Assembly (NCBI GenBank): GCA_902778205.1
Contig: CACYWX010000050.1
Coordinates: 1 to 12,565 of the forward strand
DNA: 12,565 nucleotides
DNA from: an uncultured Ruminococcus sp.
GTDB taxonomy: Bacteria; Bacillota; Clostridia; Oscillospirales; CAG-272
Reading direction: 5' to 3'
This document shows, piece after piece, positions 5,106-12,355 of the stretch (within the stretch, counting starts at the first letter, position 1; the number at the start of each line of letters is the position of its first letter). A model generated the notes under the pieces. The model was given only the letters and a program-made list of their open reading frames with translations, was not told the origin of the DNA and ran no database searches. A program made the translations under genes and the position numbers.

Positions 5106-7433
5106 TTATTCTTCGATGCCGATGTTCTTCATGGCTTCCATCTGGAGCCTGTACAGGTTGTAGTAGATCCCCTTCTTCGCGATCAGCTCCTGATGGGTGC
5201 CGGCCTCGGGGACCTTGCCGTTCTCGATGACGATGAGCTTGTCCGCGTCCCGGAGGGTGGAGAGACGGTGCGCGATGGAGATGGTGGTGCGACCCACGGA
5301 GAGCCTCTCCAGCGCCGTCTGGATCTTGCGCTCGGTTTCGGTGTCCATGGCGGCGGTGGCCTCGTCCAGAATCAGGATCTTCGGGTTCCGCAGAATGGCC
5401 CGGGCGATGGAGACTCTCTGCCTCTCGCCGCCGGACAGATCCTTGTGGCCGAAGCCGATCATGGTGGAGTAGGCGTCGGGCAGCTGAATGATGAAGTCGT
5501 GGGCCCCGGCGATCTTGGCGGCCTCGATGACCTCCTCCTCGGTGGCCTCGGGCTTCGCGTACCGGATGTTGTCAAGGATGGTGCCCATGAAGAGGTAGGT
5601 CTCCTGGGACACGATGGCCACGTTGTTTCGCAGATCGTCGTAGGCCAGGTCTTTGACGTCCACGCCGTCGATGAGGATCTTTCCGGCGCTCGCGTCGTAC
5701 AGGCGGATCAGCAGGTTGGCCAGAGTGGATTTGCCGGCGCCCGTGTGCCCTACGATGCCCAGTGCTTCGCCGGGCTCCACGGAGAAGGACACGTTGTCGA
5801 TGACTTTGCGGTTCTTTTCGTAGGAGAAATCCACGTTTCTGAATTCCACCCGGCCGGAGCACTCCTCAAGATGCACCGGATTCTCCGCCTCGGCCACGTC
5901 GGGCTTCGCGTCCATGATCTCGCAGAGACGGCTCATGGCGTTGAGGGAGTCCGTGAACTCGTACACCATGTTGACGAAGGCGTTCAGCGGGGAGAGGATC
6001 ATGTTCATGTAGGCGGTGAAGGTCAGCAGGATGCCGTAGGTCATTTTTCCCTGAATGACCATCCAGCCGCCCACGCCCAGCACCACCAGATTGCTGACGT
6101 ACACCAGCAGGTTCACGGTGGGGAAGGCCACGGTGCCGAAGGTGGAGGCGTCCGTCTCGGCGGCGGCCAGAGCCCGGCTGGAGCGGTCGAAGCGCACGGT
6201 CTCGTCCTTTTCCTTGGAGAAGGCTTTGACTACCCGCATGCCGGAGAGGATGTCCGACAGAATGGCGTTCATCTGCCGGGACCGGGTCCACCGCTTGATG
6301 TGGTGCTTGTCCATCCGCCCGAAGAGGAAGCGCATGCTGAAGAACAACAGCGGCACCGTCAGCACGGACAGAAGGGTCAGAAGAGGATTCATGAGCAGCA
6401 TGATCACCAGCATCACCGCGATCTGCACGATGTTGACCAGATAGTAGGGCACGCCGTCGCAGAAGAACCAGTAGATGGTGTTGGCGTCCCGGGTGACCTG
6501 GGTCATGAGGCCGCCGGTCTGCCGGTTGGTGAAGAAGGACAGGGACAGCCGCTCGATGGAGGAGAAGATTACCTTCTTCAGGTCGTAGATCACGTTGGCC
6601 GCGATGGTGGTGGTCACCAGGCTGTGGAACAGGTTGAAGACTGTGCTCAGAAGCCGTGTCCCGATGATGATCATCAGCACCATCAGCACCCGCCCGTAGA
6701 ACCGTCCCGTCTTCTCCAGCACCTGATCGTAGAAGAAGCCGGAGGAGATATAGGGGGACAGCACGCCGAGGGCGCTGGTGAGCAGGAGCATCAGGATCAG
6801 AAGGACGATCTGGAGCTTGTATTTCAGAACGAACTGGCCGGTCCGGGCGATAATGCGGCTCTTGTCCATGCACTTCGGGCAGAGCTTCCGCTCCTCGTCG
6901 ATGTACCGGGATCCGCACTTGGGACAGAACATGTCGTCCCGGCGGCTGTGACCGGCGTGCTCGTCCGGGGTGATCTTGCCGTCCGACGCCAGCTGGCCGA
7001 GAAAGCGCGCCAGGGCGAAGAAATCGGATTTATATGTATTGGAAAGGTTGGCGATGAGAAGCCAGTCCCCGTCCGCGGTTTTCGCGGTGAACCGGGCCGA
7101 CGCGATCTGCTCCTCCACGCGGAAGTCGGACAGCGTCTTCCGTTCGAACACATCCCACGTGAGCAGCTCGAATTTCCGCTCCAGCCGGTTCTTCGTCGTG
7201 AAGATTGTGGCGTCCGGACGGCGGGTCAGGATGACGGAGCCGGAGAGCACGATGAGATCCTCGTCCGTCGCCAGTACCCAGCAGTCGGAACGGACCATTT
7301 CCCGGTTCAGATCGGACTTCGCGCAGAGCAGGATGTGGTCCGCGGGAACGCCCTTTTCCTCCAGCACCGGCAAAAGCTCGGGCGGGACCGTTCCCGGCGC
7401 GGAAGCGTCGAAATACCATTGCGTTTCAGCCAT
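5106..7433 (-). CDS. ABC exporter half-transporter with N-terminal PH-like region and zinc ribbon (subunit 1)
   Basis: A 775-aa ABC exporter subunit, first gene of the operon. Residues about 45-150 resemble a PH-like module (CWVLATDEDLIVLSG, a central strand set, then the helix FFALARFLGQLAS). A zinc ribbon follows at C170, C173, C185 and C188, directly ahead of the membrane domain. Six spans lie at about 205-228, 247-268, 325-347, 348-370, 437-460 and 466-490. The ATPase has Walker A GHTGAGKS (562-569), Q610, LSGGE (666-670), Walker B D690-E691 and H722, all intact. It shares domain order with the 741-aa subunit but differs clearly in sequence, pointing to a heterodimer from an old duplication. 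The start at 7433 is preceded by AAAGGGGG. The operon has a strong promoter at 7543-7571 and a roughly 100-nt leader with a long hairpin. Substrate unknown. Confidence 0.93.
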   Translation of the reverse strand: MAETQWYFDASAPGTVPPELLPVLEEKGVPADHILLCAKSDLNREMVRSDCWVLATDEDLIVLSGSVILTRRPDATIFTTKNRLERKFELLTWDVFERKTLSDFRVEEQIASARFTAKTADGDWLLIANLSNTYKSDFFALARFLGQLASDGKITPDEHAGHSRRDDMFCPKCGSRYIDEERKLCPKCMDKSRIIARTGQFVLKYKLQIVLLILMLLLTSALGVLSPYISSGFFYDQVLEKTGRFYGRVLMVLMIIIGTRLLSTVFNLFHSLVTTTIAANVIYDLKKVIFSSIERLSLSFFTNRQTGGLMTQVTRDANTIYWFFCDGVPYYLVNIVQIAVMLVIMLLMNPLLTLLSVLTVPLLFFSMRFLFGRMDKHHIKRWTRSRQMNAILSDILSGMRVVKAFSKEKDETVRFDRSSRALAAAETDASTFGTVAFPTVNLLVYVSNLVVLGVGGWMVIQGKMTYGILLTFTAYMNMILSPLNAFVNMVYEFTDSLNAMSRLCEIMDAKPDVAEAENPVHLEECSGRVEFRNVDFSYEKNRKVIDNVSFSVEPGEALGIVGHTGAGKSTLANLLIRLYDASAGKILIDGVDVKDLAYDDLRNNVAIVSQETYLFMGTILDNIRYAKPEATEEEVIEAAKIAGAHDFIIQLPDAYSTMIGFGHKDLSGGERQRVSIARAILRNPKILILDEATAAMDTETERKIQTALERLSVGRTTISIAHRLSTLRDADKLIVIENGKVPEAGTHQELIAKKGIYYNLYRLQMEAMKNIGIEE

Positions 7434-7459
7434 AGAGCAACCCCCTTTGGGCGATGGGT

Positions 7460-7498
7460 GCCGTCCTCACTTTATATAATGAATAAACGTGAGACGGC
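7460..7498 (-). promoter_or_regulatory. Long imperfect hairpin in the leader of the ABC operon
   Basis: On the plus strand GCCGTC-C-TCAC (7460-7470) followed by TTTAT (7471-7475) mirrors ATAAA (7483-7487), C, and GTGAGACGGC (7489-7498). That gives about 15 base pairs with two single-base bulges and a 7-nt loop. No T-tract follows on either strand, so it is not a standard terminator. It lies inside the predicted 5' leader, ending 26 nt before the ATG at 7433. It could be an RNA structure controlling translation or stability, or an operator in DNA. Confidence 0.55.
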
Positions 7499-7542
7499 AG
7501 GAAAGGATTGGAAACCGTTGTCCCCAACCGCAGTCTTTTCCC

Positions 7543-7571
7543 ATTATACCCGCCTTCCCCCGAAAAGTCAA
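7543..7571 (-). promoter_or_regulatory. Strong sigma-A promoter of the ABC/DUF1854 operon
   Basis: On the minus strand TTGACT (complement of 7566-7571) is followed after 17 nt by TATAAT (complement of 7543-7548). Transcription would start near 7536, giving a leader of about 103 nt before the ATG at 7433. The -35 box and spacer are covered by an inverted repeat (7549-7577). Confidence 0.82.
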
Positions 7572-7577
7572 GGCGGG
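7549..7577. repeat. Inverted repeat over the -35/spacer of the ABC promoter, candidate operator
   Basis: CCCGCCTT (7549-7556) and AAGGCGGG (7570-7577) are perfect 8-bp arms separated by 13 nt. The arms flank the promoter spacer and overlap the end of the -35 box. A dimeric regulator bound here would block RNA polymerase. The reading as an operator is inference; the repeat itself is seen directly. Confidence 0.45.
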
Positions 7578-7630
7578 AGGACAGAATAATTAAAAATTTT
7601 TGGAATTTTTTATTTTATTTTTTCCCTCGG

Positions 7631-7644
7631 GCCTTAACAAAGGC
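7631..7644. repeat. Small inverted repeat over the -35 of the glycosidase promoter, candidate operator
   Basis: GCCTT (7631-7635) and AAGGC (7640-7644) flank AACA and contain the TTAACA -35 box. The same GCCTT/AAGGC core occurs in the 29-bp repeat over the opposite promoter, 54 nt away. Arms of 5 bp can easily arise by chance, so the operator reading is tentative. Confidence 0.3.
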
Positions 7645-7662
7645 CGCCGGGTATGGTATAAT
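7634..7662 (+). promoter_or_regulatory. Sigma-A promoter of the glycosidase-MoxR-DUF58 unit, with A/T-rich upstream stretch
   Basis: TTAACA (7634-7639) and TATAAT (7657-7662) are separated by 17 nt. Transcription would start near 7669, about 35 nt before the ATG at 7704. An A/T-only or nearly A/T stretch at 7587-7624 sits just upstream of the -35 in an otherwise GC-rich region, and may act as an UP element. Confidence 0.8.
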
Positions 7663-7703
7663 ACAGGGAGAACGGACAGTGACAGCAGGGCATGGGAGGA
7701 AGT

Positions 7704-10106
7704 ATGACGGAACGAGTACAGATCACGGATACCGCGGGACTGCGAAAGGCGTTTCAGAGCGGCAAGGGCGGGGAAGGCCCCTTCATTTATTATCCGCTGG
7801 ATGCGGGACGGAACGCGGACAAGCCCGAGAGGATCGCAAAGCTGTTTGCGGGCTATAAGCGGTCCGGATTCCGGGGCGTGATCCCCTTCAGCTACAAGGG
7901 CTATTCCTATACGCCCCTGTCCGCGGAATGGCGCGCGCTGTACGGACAGGTGGCCGCGGAAGGACGGGGGAACGCCCTCTCCCTGGGGTATCTGGACGAC
8001 ACTTACATCATGCGGGCCTATATCGGAGGGATGGAGGACCCGGCGGCCGTGTGCTGCAGGATCCTGTGCTGCTACGAGTACGCCTGCACGGAGAACTCTC
8101 TCTTCAGGAAGAAGCTGAAGAATACGGGGATCCGCATGTCCCTCTGCGCCGTGAACGATGACGATCTGACGATCCTGGACCTGCGGGAATTCGTGAAGGA
8201 CGGCGTCCTCGAATGGCAGGTGCCTCCTGGAAACTGGAACGTCAACGAGTTCACCTGCGAAAGCGATCCGGAGTCCAATTATGTGGACCTGATGGACTAC
8301 GCCGTGTCCTCCGACTATCTGAAGAACACCTTCGGCGCGCTGGCGGAGAATCTGGGATCGGACGGCGTTTCCTTCGAGGTCTTCGTCTACCGCAATGTGC
8401 TGTTCGCCGGGAAGAACCGCCGCATGTGGCATCCGGATTTCAACGACCGCTTCCGGGAGATGTTCGGCTTCGATCCCGCTCCCTATTATCCGGTCCTCTT
8501 CCGGGATTTCGCGGGAAAGTCCGGACGGTACCGCGCCCTGATCATGACCTGCCGCTCCCGCATGATGACGGACGGCTATCTGAAGGCGGCGGCGGATCTC
8601 TGCAGGGCCCGGGGCATTTTCTGCACGGGCTTCGCCGCGGAAGGGAAGGCCACCTTCGGATCCTGGCTCTTCGGCGACGGACAATTGCTGCACCGGTACG
8701 CCTCCGCTCCGGGGATCTCCATGCCCTTCGCCTATCTCTACGGCCTCAACGCCGTGAAAGTGGCCTCGGGCTTCGCGGACCAGACCGGCGCGGACACGGT
8801 GTCGGCGGACATGTTCAAGTATTTTAAGACCCTGACCAAGGACATCATTTACCGGGAAGCCATGAACGCCTTCGTGCGGGGCGTCAACATGACCTTCGTG
8901 CATCTGGGCGAGGACCGGACCCGGGAGGAGACCGACATCGTGGAAAACGATTCCGGCGTGTTCGGCTCCATCTTCTCCAAGGGGGACGATCTGGCGGACT
9001 TCGCCTCCTTCGTCAACCGGGTCCAGACGGTCTTGCGCGGCGGGGAGCACATCGCGGAGACCGGCATCGTCTATCCCGTCCACTCCCTGCACTCCTATGT
9101 ATATCTGTACCAGTCCGAGCGGACGGATTTCGAGTACCCCTCCACGCCGGAGAACGCCGACTACATGGAACTGATGAACAACTTCCTCAATTACGTGGGG
9201 AAGGACGCCGTGTTCCTCCATCCGGATGTGCTGGCGGAGAGGGCCTTCTCGGAGGACGGCGTGCTGTACGTGCCTGGCGAACGGGGTGTGCTGAAGTTCC
9301 GGGTGCTGGTGATGCCCTCCATGACTCTCATCAGCCTGAAAACCCTCCGGGTCATCAAGAAATTCTTCGACGAGGGCGGCAAGATCATCGCCACGGACAA
9401 CCTCCCCATGGCCGCCTCGGAACAGCCCTCCCTTCCCATGGACGTGAACAAGGCTCTGCGGTACGAAAGTCCCGAGGACGAGGAGGTCCTCACCCTGATC
9501 CGCGCACTGTTCGGCGAGACGGTCACGGATCCCCATGTCATCCGCTCCCATTATAAGAACGAAAACGACCGGGGCGGCGTCGCCTACTTCATCCCGGCCA
9601 ACCGGACCACCATCGACGGCACCGATACCGTCACGGCGGACATCCTCCTGCAGGCCACGAGGAATTTCCGCCTGCCTCCGGACGTCTACATCGAGAAGAA
9701 GCCCCGGGTGGAGTTCCTGGGCGTCGTCAACCAGCATCTTCCGGACTTCCTCAAGGTGGGCATCGACCGGCGGCTGGCCAGAGGATGCTCCATGAACTGC
9801 ATCCACAAGCGCTACGCCGGCAGCGAGATCTACTTTCTCACCAACACCACCGGAAACGATTACCGGGGCCACGTGCTCCTGCGGGGACGCCTGGCTCCTG
9901 AGGAATGGAACCCGGCGAACGGACGGATCCGGAAGGCCGTCTGCGAAACGGTCCGCATGTCCGGCGAGGTCTTTACCCGGGTCTCGCTGGAGCTGGAGGC
10001 CTCCTCCTGCCTGTTCCTGGTCAGCCCCTCCGGACGAACCCAGCGGGAGCTGATCCGGGATCTGACGGAGGGGGAGGAGCTTCCCGAGTATTTTCCCCGC
10101 GACTGA
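7704..10106 (+). CDS. GH106-like glycoside hydrolase family protein (alpha-L-rhamnosidase-related), cytoplasmic
   Basis: An 800-aa protein. GGGAGGA (7694-7700) precedes ATG 7704; an in-frame ATG at 7692 would leave that ribosome site inside the gene and has only a weak site of its own, so 7704 is preferred. Features recalling GH106-type proteins are WQVPPGNWNV (about 171-180), a SFEVF segment with E225, GFAAEGKATFG with E313, YREAMN, a flavodoxin-like stretch LVMPSMTLISLKTLR followed by EGGKIIATDNLP, and a C-terminal beta domain with IYFLTNTT and EEWNPANGRIRKA. GH106 enzymes cleave alpha-L-rhamnosides; many distant members are uncharacterised, and I cannot confirm the catalytic pair. There is no signal peptide or membrane segment, so it probably acts in the cytoplasm on imported oligosaccharide. 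A 51-nt gap without visible terminator leads to the MoxR gene. Confidence 0.65.
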   Translation: MTERVQITDTAGLRKAFQSGKGGEGPFIYYPLDAGRNADKPERIAKLFAGYKRSGFRGVIPFSYKGYSYTPLSAEWRALYGQVAAEGRGNALSLGYLDDTYIMRAYIGGMEDPAAVCCRILCCYEYACTENSLFRKKLKNTGIRMSLCAVNDDDLTILDLREFVKDGVLEWQVPPGNWNVNEFTCESDPESNYVDLMDYAVSSDYLKNTFGALAENLGSDGVSFEVFVYRNVLFAGKNRRMWHPDFNDRFREMFGFDPAPYYPVLFRDFAGKSGRYRALIMTCRSRMMTDGYLKAAADLCRARGIFCTGFAAEGKATFGSWLFGDGQLLHRYASAPGISMPFAYLYGLNAVKVASGFADQTGADTVSADMFKYFKTLTKDIIYREAMNAFVRGVNMTFVHLGEDRTREETDIVENDSGVFGSIFSKGDDLADFASFVNRVQTVLRGGEHIAETGIVYPVHSLHSYVYLYQSERTDFEYPSTPENADYMELMNNFLNYVGKDAVFLHPDVLAERAFSEDGVLYVPGERGVLKFRVLVMPSMTLISLKTLRVIKKFFDEGGKIIATDNLPMAASEQPSLPMDVNKALRYESPEDEEVLTLIRALFGETVTDPHVIRSHYKNENDRGGVAYFIPANRTTIDGTDTVTADILLQATRNFRLPPDVYIEKKPRVEFLGVVNQHLPDFLKVGIDRRLARGCSMNCIHKRYAGSEIYFLTNTTGNDYRGHVLLRGRLAPEEWNPANGRIRKAVCETVRMSGEVFTRVSLELEASSCLFLVSPSGRTQRELIRDLTEGEELPEYFPRD

Positions 10107-10157
10107 CTCCGGCTGAGCTCGGATCATCAACTTTCCAAACAGAATCAGGAGAAGCGT

Positions 10158-11105
10158 ATGTACAGCGAAACGGCAGCGAAAACGGCGGACGCCATTGTTC
10201 AGAATGTCGGAAAGACCATTTACGGCAAGGAAAACGAGATCCGGCTCATCGTGGCCGCTCTGCTCTGCAGGGGACACGTGCTGCTGGACGACATCCCCGG
10301 TACGGGCAAGACCACCCTGGCGAAGGCTCTGGCCAGATCTGTGTCCGCGGAGGGCAAGCGCATCCAGTTCACCCCGGACCTTCTGCCCTCGGACGTGACA
10401 GGCGTGAATTACTTCAATCAGAAAACAGCGGATTTCGTCTTCCGCAGAGGCCCCGTCTTCACCAACATCCTTCTGGCGGACGAGATCAACCGCACCACGC
10501 CCCGCACCCAGTCCGCGCTGCTGGAGTGCATGGGAGAGCGGCAGGCCACCATCGACGGCGTGACCTATCCGCTGGAGGAGCCCTTCTTCGTTGTGGCCAC
10601 CCAGAACCCCATCGAGTCTCAGGGGACCTTTCCGCTCCCTGAGGCGCAGATGGACCGCTTCTTTATGAAGCTCTCCCTGGGGTATCCCTCGGCTGAGGCG
10701 GAGCGGGAGATCCTCACCAGCTACAACGCGGCCTCCCCCCTGGATTCTCTGACGCCCGTCTGCACAAAGGCGGAGCTGAACGCCGCGTCGGACGTGATTC
10801 CGGAGGTCAGGGTCAGCGAGCCCGTCAAGAAGTATATCATCTCCATCGCCGACGCCACCCGGAACAGCGACCGGCTCCGGCTCGGGGTGTCTCCCCGCGG
10901 GACCCTGGCGCTCATGAAGGCGTCCCAGGCGTGGGCGGCCATGGCGGGGCGGGATTACGTGATCCCGGACGACGTGAAGCGGGTGGCGGTCCCCGTGCTC
11001 TCCCACCGCGTCATTACAAGATCCCAGAACACCATCCGCCTGACGGACACCAACGAGCAGGTGATCGAGGCCATTCTGGACACCGTCCGCGCTCCCGTCG
11101 ACTGA
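10158..11105 (+). CDS. MoxR-type AAA+ ATPase
   Basis: A 315-aa cytoplasmic ATPase of the usual MoxR length. Visible motifs are Walker A IPGTGKTT (46-53), the PDLLPSDVTGV loop (73-83), Walker B LLADE (105-109), QSALLECMGERQ, sensor 1 ATQNP with N150, the family-typical QGTFPLPEAQMDRF (155-168), and GVSPRG of sensor 2 in the C-terminal helical lid. MoxR proteins act as chaperone-like ATPases, usually together with a DUF58 and other VWA-type proteins encoded next door. That context holds here: the DUF58 gene starts 16 nt downstream. AGGAG about 6 nt before the ATG supports the start. Its specific client in this organism is unknown. Confidence 0.95.
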   Translation: MYSETAAKTADAIVQNVGKTIYGKENEIRLIVAALLCRGHVLLDDIPGTGKTTLAKALARSVSAEGKRIQFTPDLLPSDVTGVNYFNQKTADFVFRRGPVFTNILLADEINRTTPRTQSALLECMGERQATIDGVTYPLEEPFFVVATQNPIESQGTFPLPEAQMDRFFMKLSLGYPSAEAEREILTSYNAASPLDSLTPVCTKAELNAASDVIPEVRVSEPVKKYIISIADATRNSDRLRLGVSPRGTLALMKASQAWAAMAGRDYVIPDDVKRVAVPVLSHRVITRSQNTIRLTDTNEQVIEAILDTVRAPVD

Positions 11106-11121
11106 GCCTGAGGAAGGGACC

Positions 11122-12342
11122 ATGATCTATATTGCCATCGTCGCAGCCATCTTCGTCGTGGTGACCCTGCAGTCCCGGATCTGGAAGACATATGCCCTGC
11201 GGGACCTGGAGTACAGGGTGGAGGTATCCGCCGACGAGGTGTTCGAGGACGAAGAGATCTACGTTTACGAAGAGCTGCGGAACAACAAGCTGCTCCCCCT
11301 GCCGTTTCTGAAGGTGGATACGGAGCTGCCCGAGGGCCTTGCCTTCCACCTCTTCGAGGAGGACAGGAACGGTTCGAAGAAGGACGTGTATCCCCGGGTG
11401 GTCCACTCGGTGTTCGTCCTGCGCAGCCGGCAGATGATCCGGCGCCGCTGGCGGGTGAAATGCGACGTGAGGGGGACCTATGCCCTCGGCAGCGTCACCA
11501 TGCTGGCGGACGACGTATTCGGACTGACGCCGGTGGTAAAGATCCGGGAGCCGGAGGAGGGAGGACGGAACGTGGTGACCGTTCTGCCCCGGGCCGTGGA
11601 TCTGGAGAAGGAGTTCACATCCTCCCGGTATACCAGCGGGGACTTTCTCGTGCAGACCAGTCTCCTGACCGATCCCCTGCTGCGGGCCGGCGTGCGGGAC
11701 TATCTGCCCGGGGATCCCATCAACCGCATCAACTGGACCCAGACCGCCGTCCACGGGGAGCTCATGACCAACATCGAGGAATTCACCAACCGGCGGCAGT
11801 TCAACATCGTCATGAACATGCAGGGGCGGGATATTGAGAAGGTCATCCCGGGCCCTCCCTCCGTGCGCGGCACCGTTGAACTGTGCATGACCGTGGCGGC
11901 CTCCATCCTGGACGGCATCTCCCGGGAGAACGTGCCCGTGCGCTTCATCTGCAATACGCCTCCGGAGCAGTTCGGGGAGAACGCCTCGGACGCGGAACCG
12001 GACGGGGAGGATCCCGTGGGCGGGAAGGTGTTCGTGTCGCCGCCCTTCAAGGGACGCTCGAGTATTCTCGGGGCGCTCCGGATGCTTGCCCAGATGGAGC
12101 TGATGATCTCCGTGCCCATCGAGAAGATGCTGGACCACATGCTGGCCAATCCCTACGCCTATACCTCCGGCGGAAACATGGTGTTCATCTCCGCCTATCT
12201 CAGCGAGCGCATGATCAACTTCGCATACGCCATGCGGCGGATCGGCGTGACGGTGGTCTTCTATATTACCTCCGCCGATCTCAACGCCGCCGTCATTCCG
12301 GAGGACATCGAGGTCCACTACAAGACCTTTGTGGAAGAATGA
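11122..12342 (+). CDS. DUF58 domain protein, MoxR partner
   Basis: A 406-aa protein with one N-terminal hydrophobic segment (residues about 1-17) and otherwise soluble. The DUF58 hallmark lies at about 190-220: GVRDYLPGDPINRINW followed by a HGELMTNIEE strand, after a beta-rich region with the DVRGTYALGSV and DDVFGL motifs. The C-terminal half (about 225-406) probably adopts a VWA-like fold, as in relatives. The family is encoded with MoxR ATPases and is thought to form a membrane-associated chaperone or assembly module; metal binding has not been checked here. Most relatives have two N-terminal membrane spans; only one is visible. GAGGAAGGG precedes the ATG, and the next gene starts 13 nt after the stop, so this is a tight operon. 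Confidence 0.92.
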   Translation: MIYIAIVAAIFVVVTLQSRIWKTYALRDLEYRVEVSADEVFEDEEIYVYEELRNNKLLPLPFLKVDTELPEGLAFHLFEEDRNGSKKDVYPRVVHSVFVLRSRQMIRRRWRVKCDVRGTYALGSVTMLADDVFGLTPVVKIREPEEGGRNVVTVLPRAVDLEKEFTSSRYTSGDFLVQTSLLTDPLLRAGVRDYLPGDPINRINWTQTAVHGELMTNIEEFTNRRQFNIVMNMQGRDIEKVIPGPPSVRGTVELCMTVAASILDGISRENVPVRFICNTPPEQFGENASDAEPDGEDPVGGKVFVSPPFKGRSSILGALRMLAQMELMISVPIEKMLDHMLANPYAYTSGGNMVFISAYLSERMINFAYAMRRIGVTVVFYITSADLNAAVIPEDIEVHYKTFVEE

Positions 12343-12355
12343 GGAAGGAGGAGCC

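Noticed and set aside
5079..7589. Long plus-strand open frame (about 836 codons) opposite the first ABC gene.
   Set aside because: It is antisense to a full ABC exporter with all motifs. Its translation is a repetitive H/V/D/G-rich shadow without recognisable domains. The same reasoning excludes plus-strand frames at 2153-3388 and 3464-4726.
7479..7589. A possible 36-aa plus-strand peptide in the divergent region.
   Set aside because: It overlaps the ABC operon promoter and inverted repeat, has no ribosome site, and shows no recognisable pattern.
7692..7703. An alternative glycosidase start four codons upstream.
   Set aside because: The GGGAGGA site lies inside those codons and fits ATG 7704 better; only a weak AGGG precedes 7692.
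7590..11123. A very long open frame on the minus strand (about 1177 codons) opposite the glycosidase and MoxR genes.
   Set aside because: It mirrors plus-strand genes with clear family motifs and ribosome sites. Its translation is low-complexity, rich in G, H, V and D, as expected from the complement of GC-rich codons.
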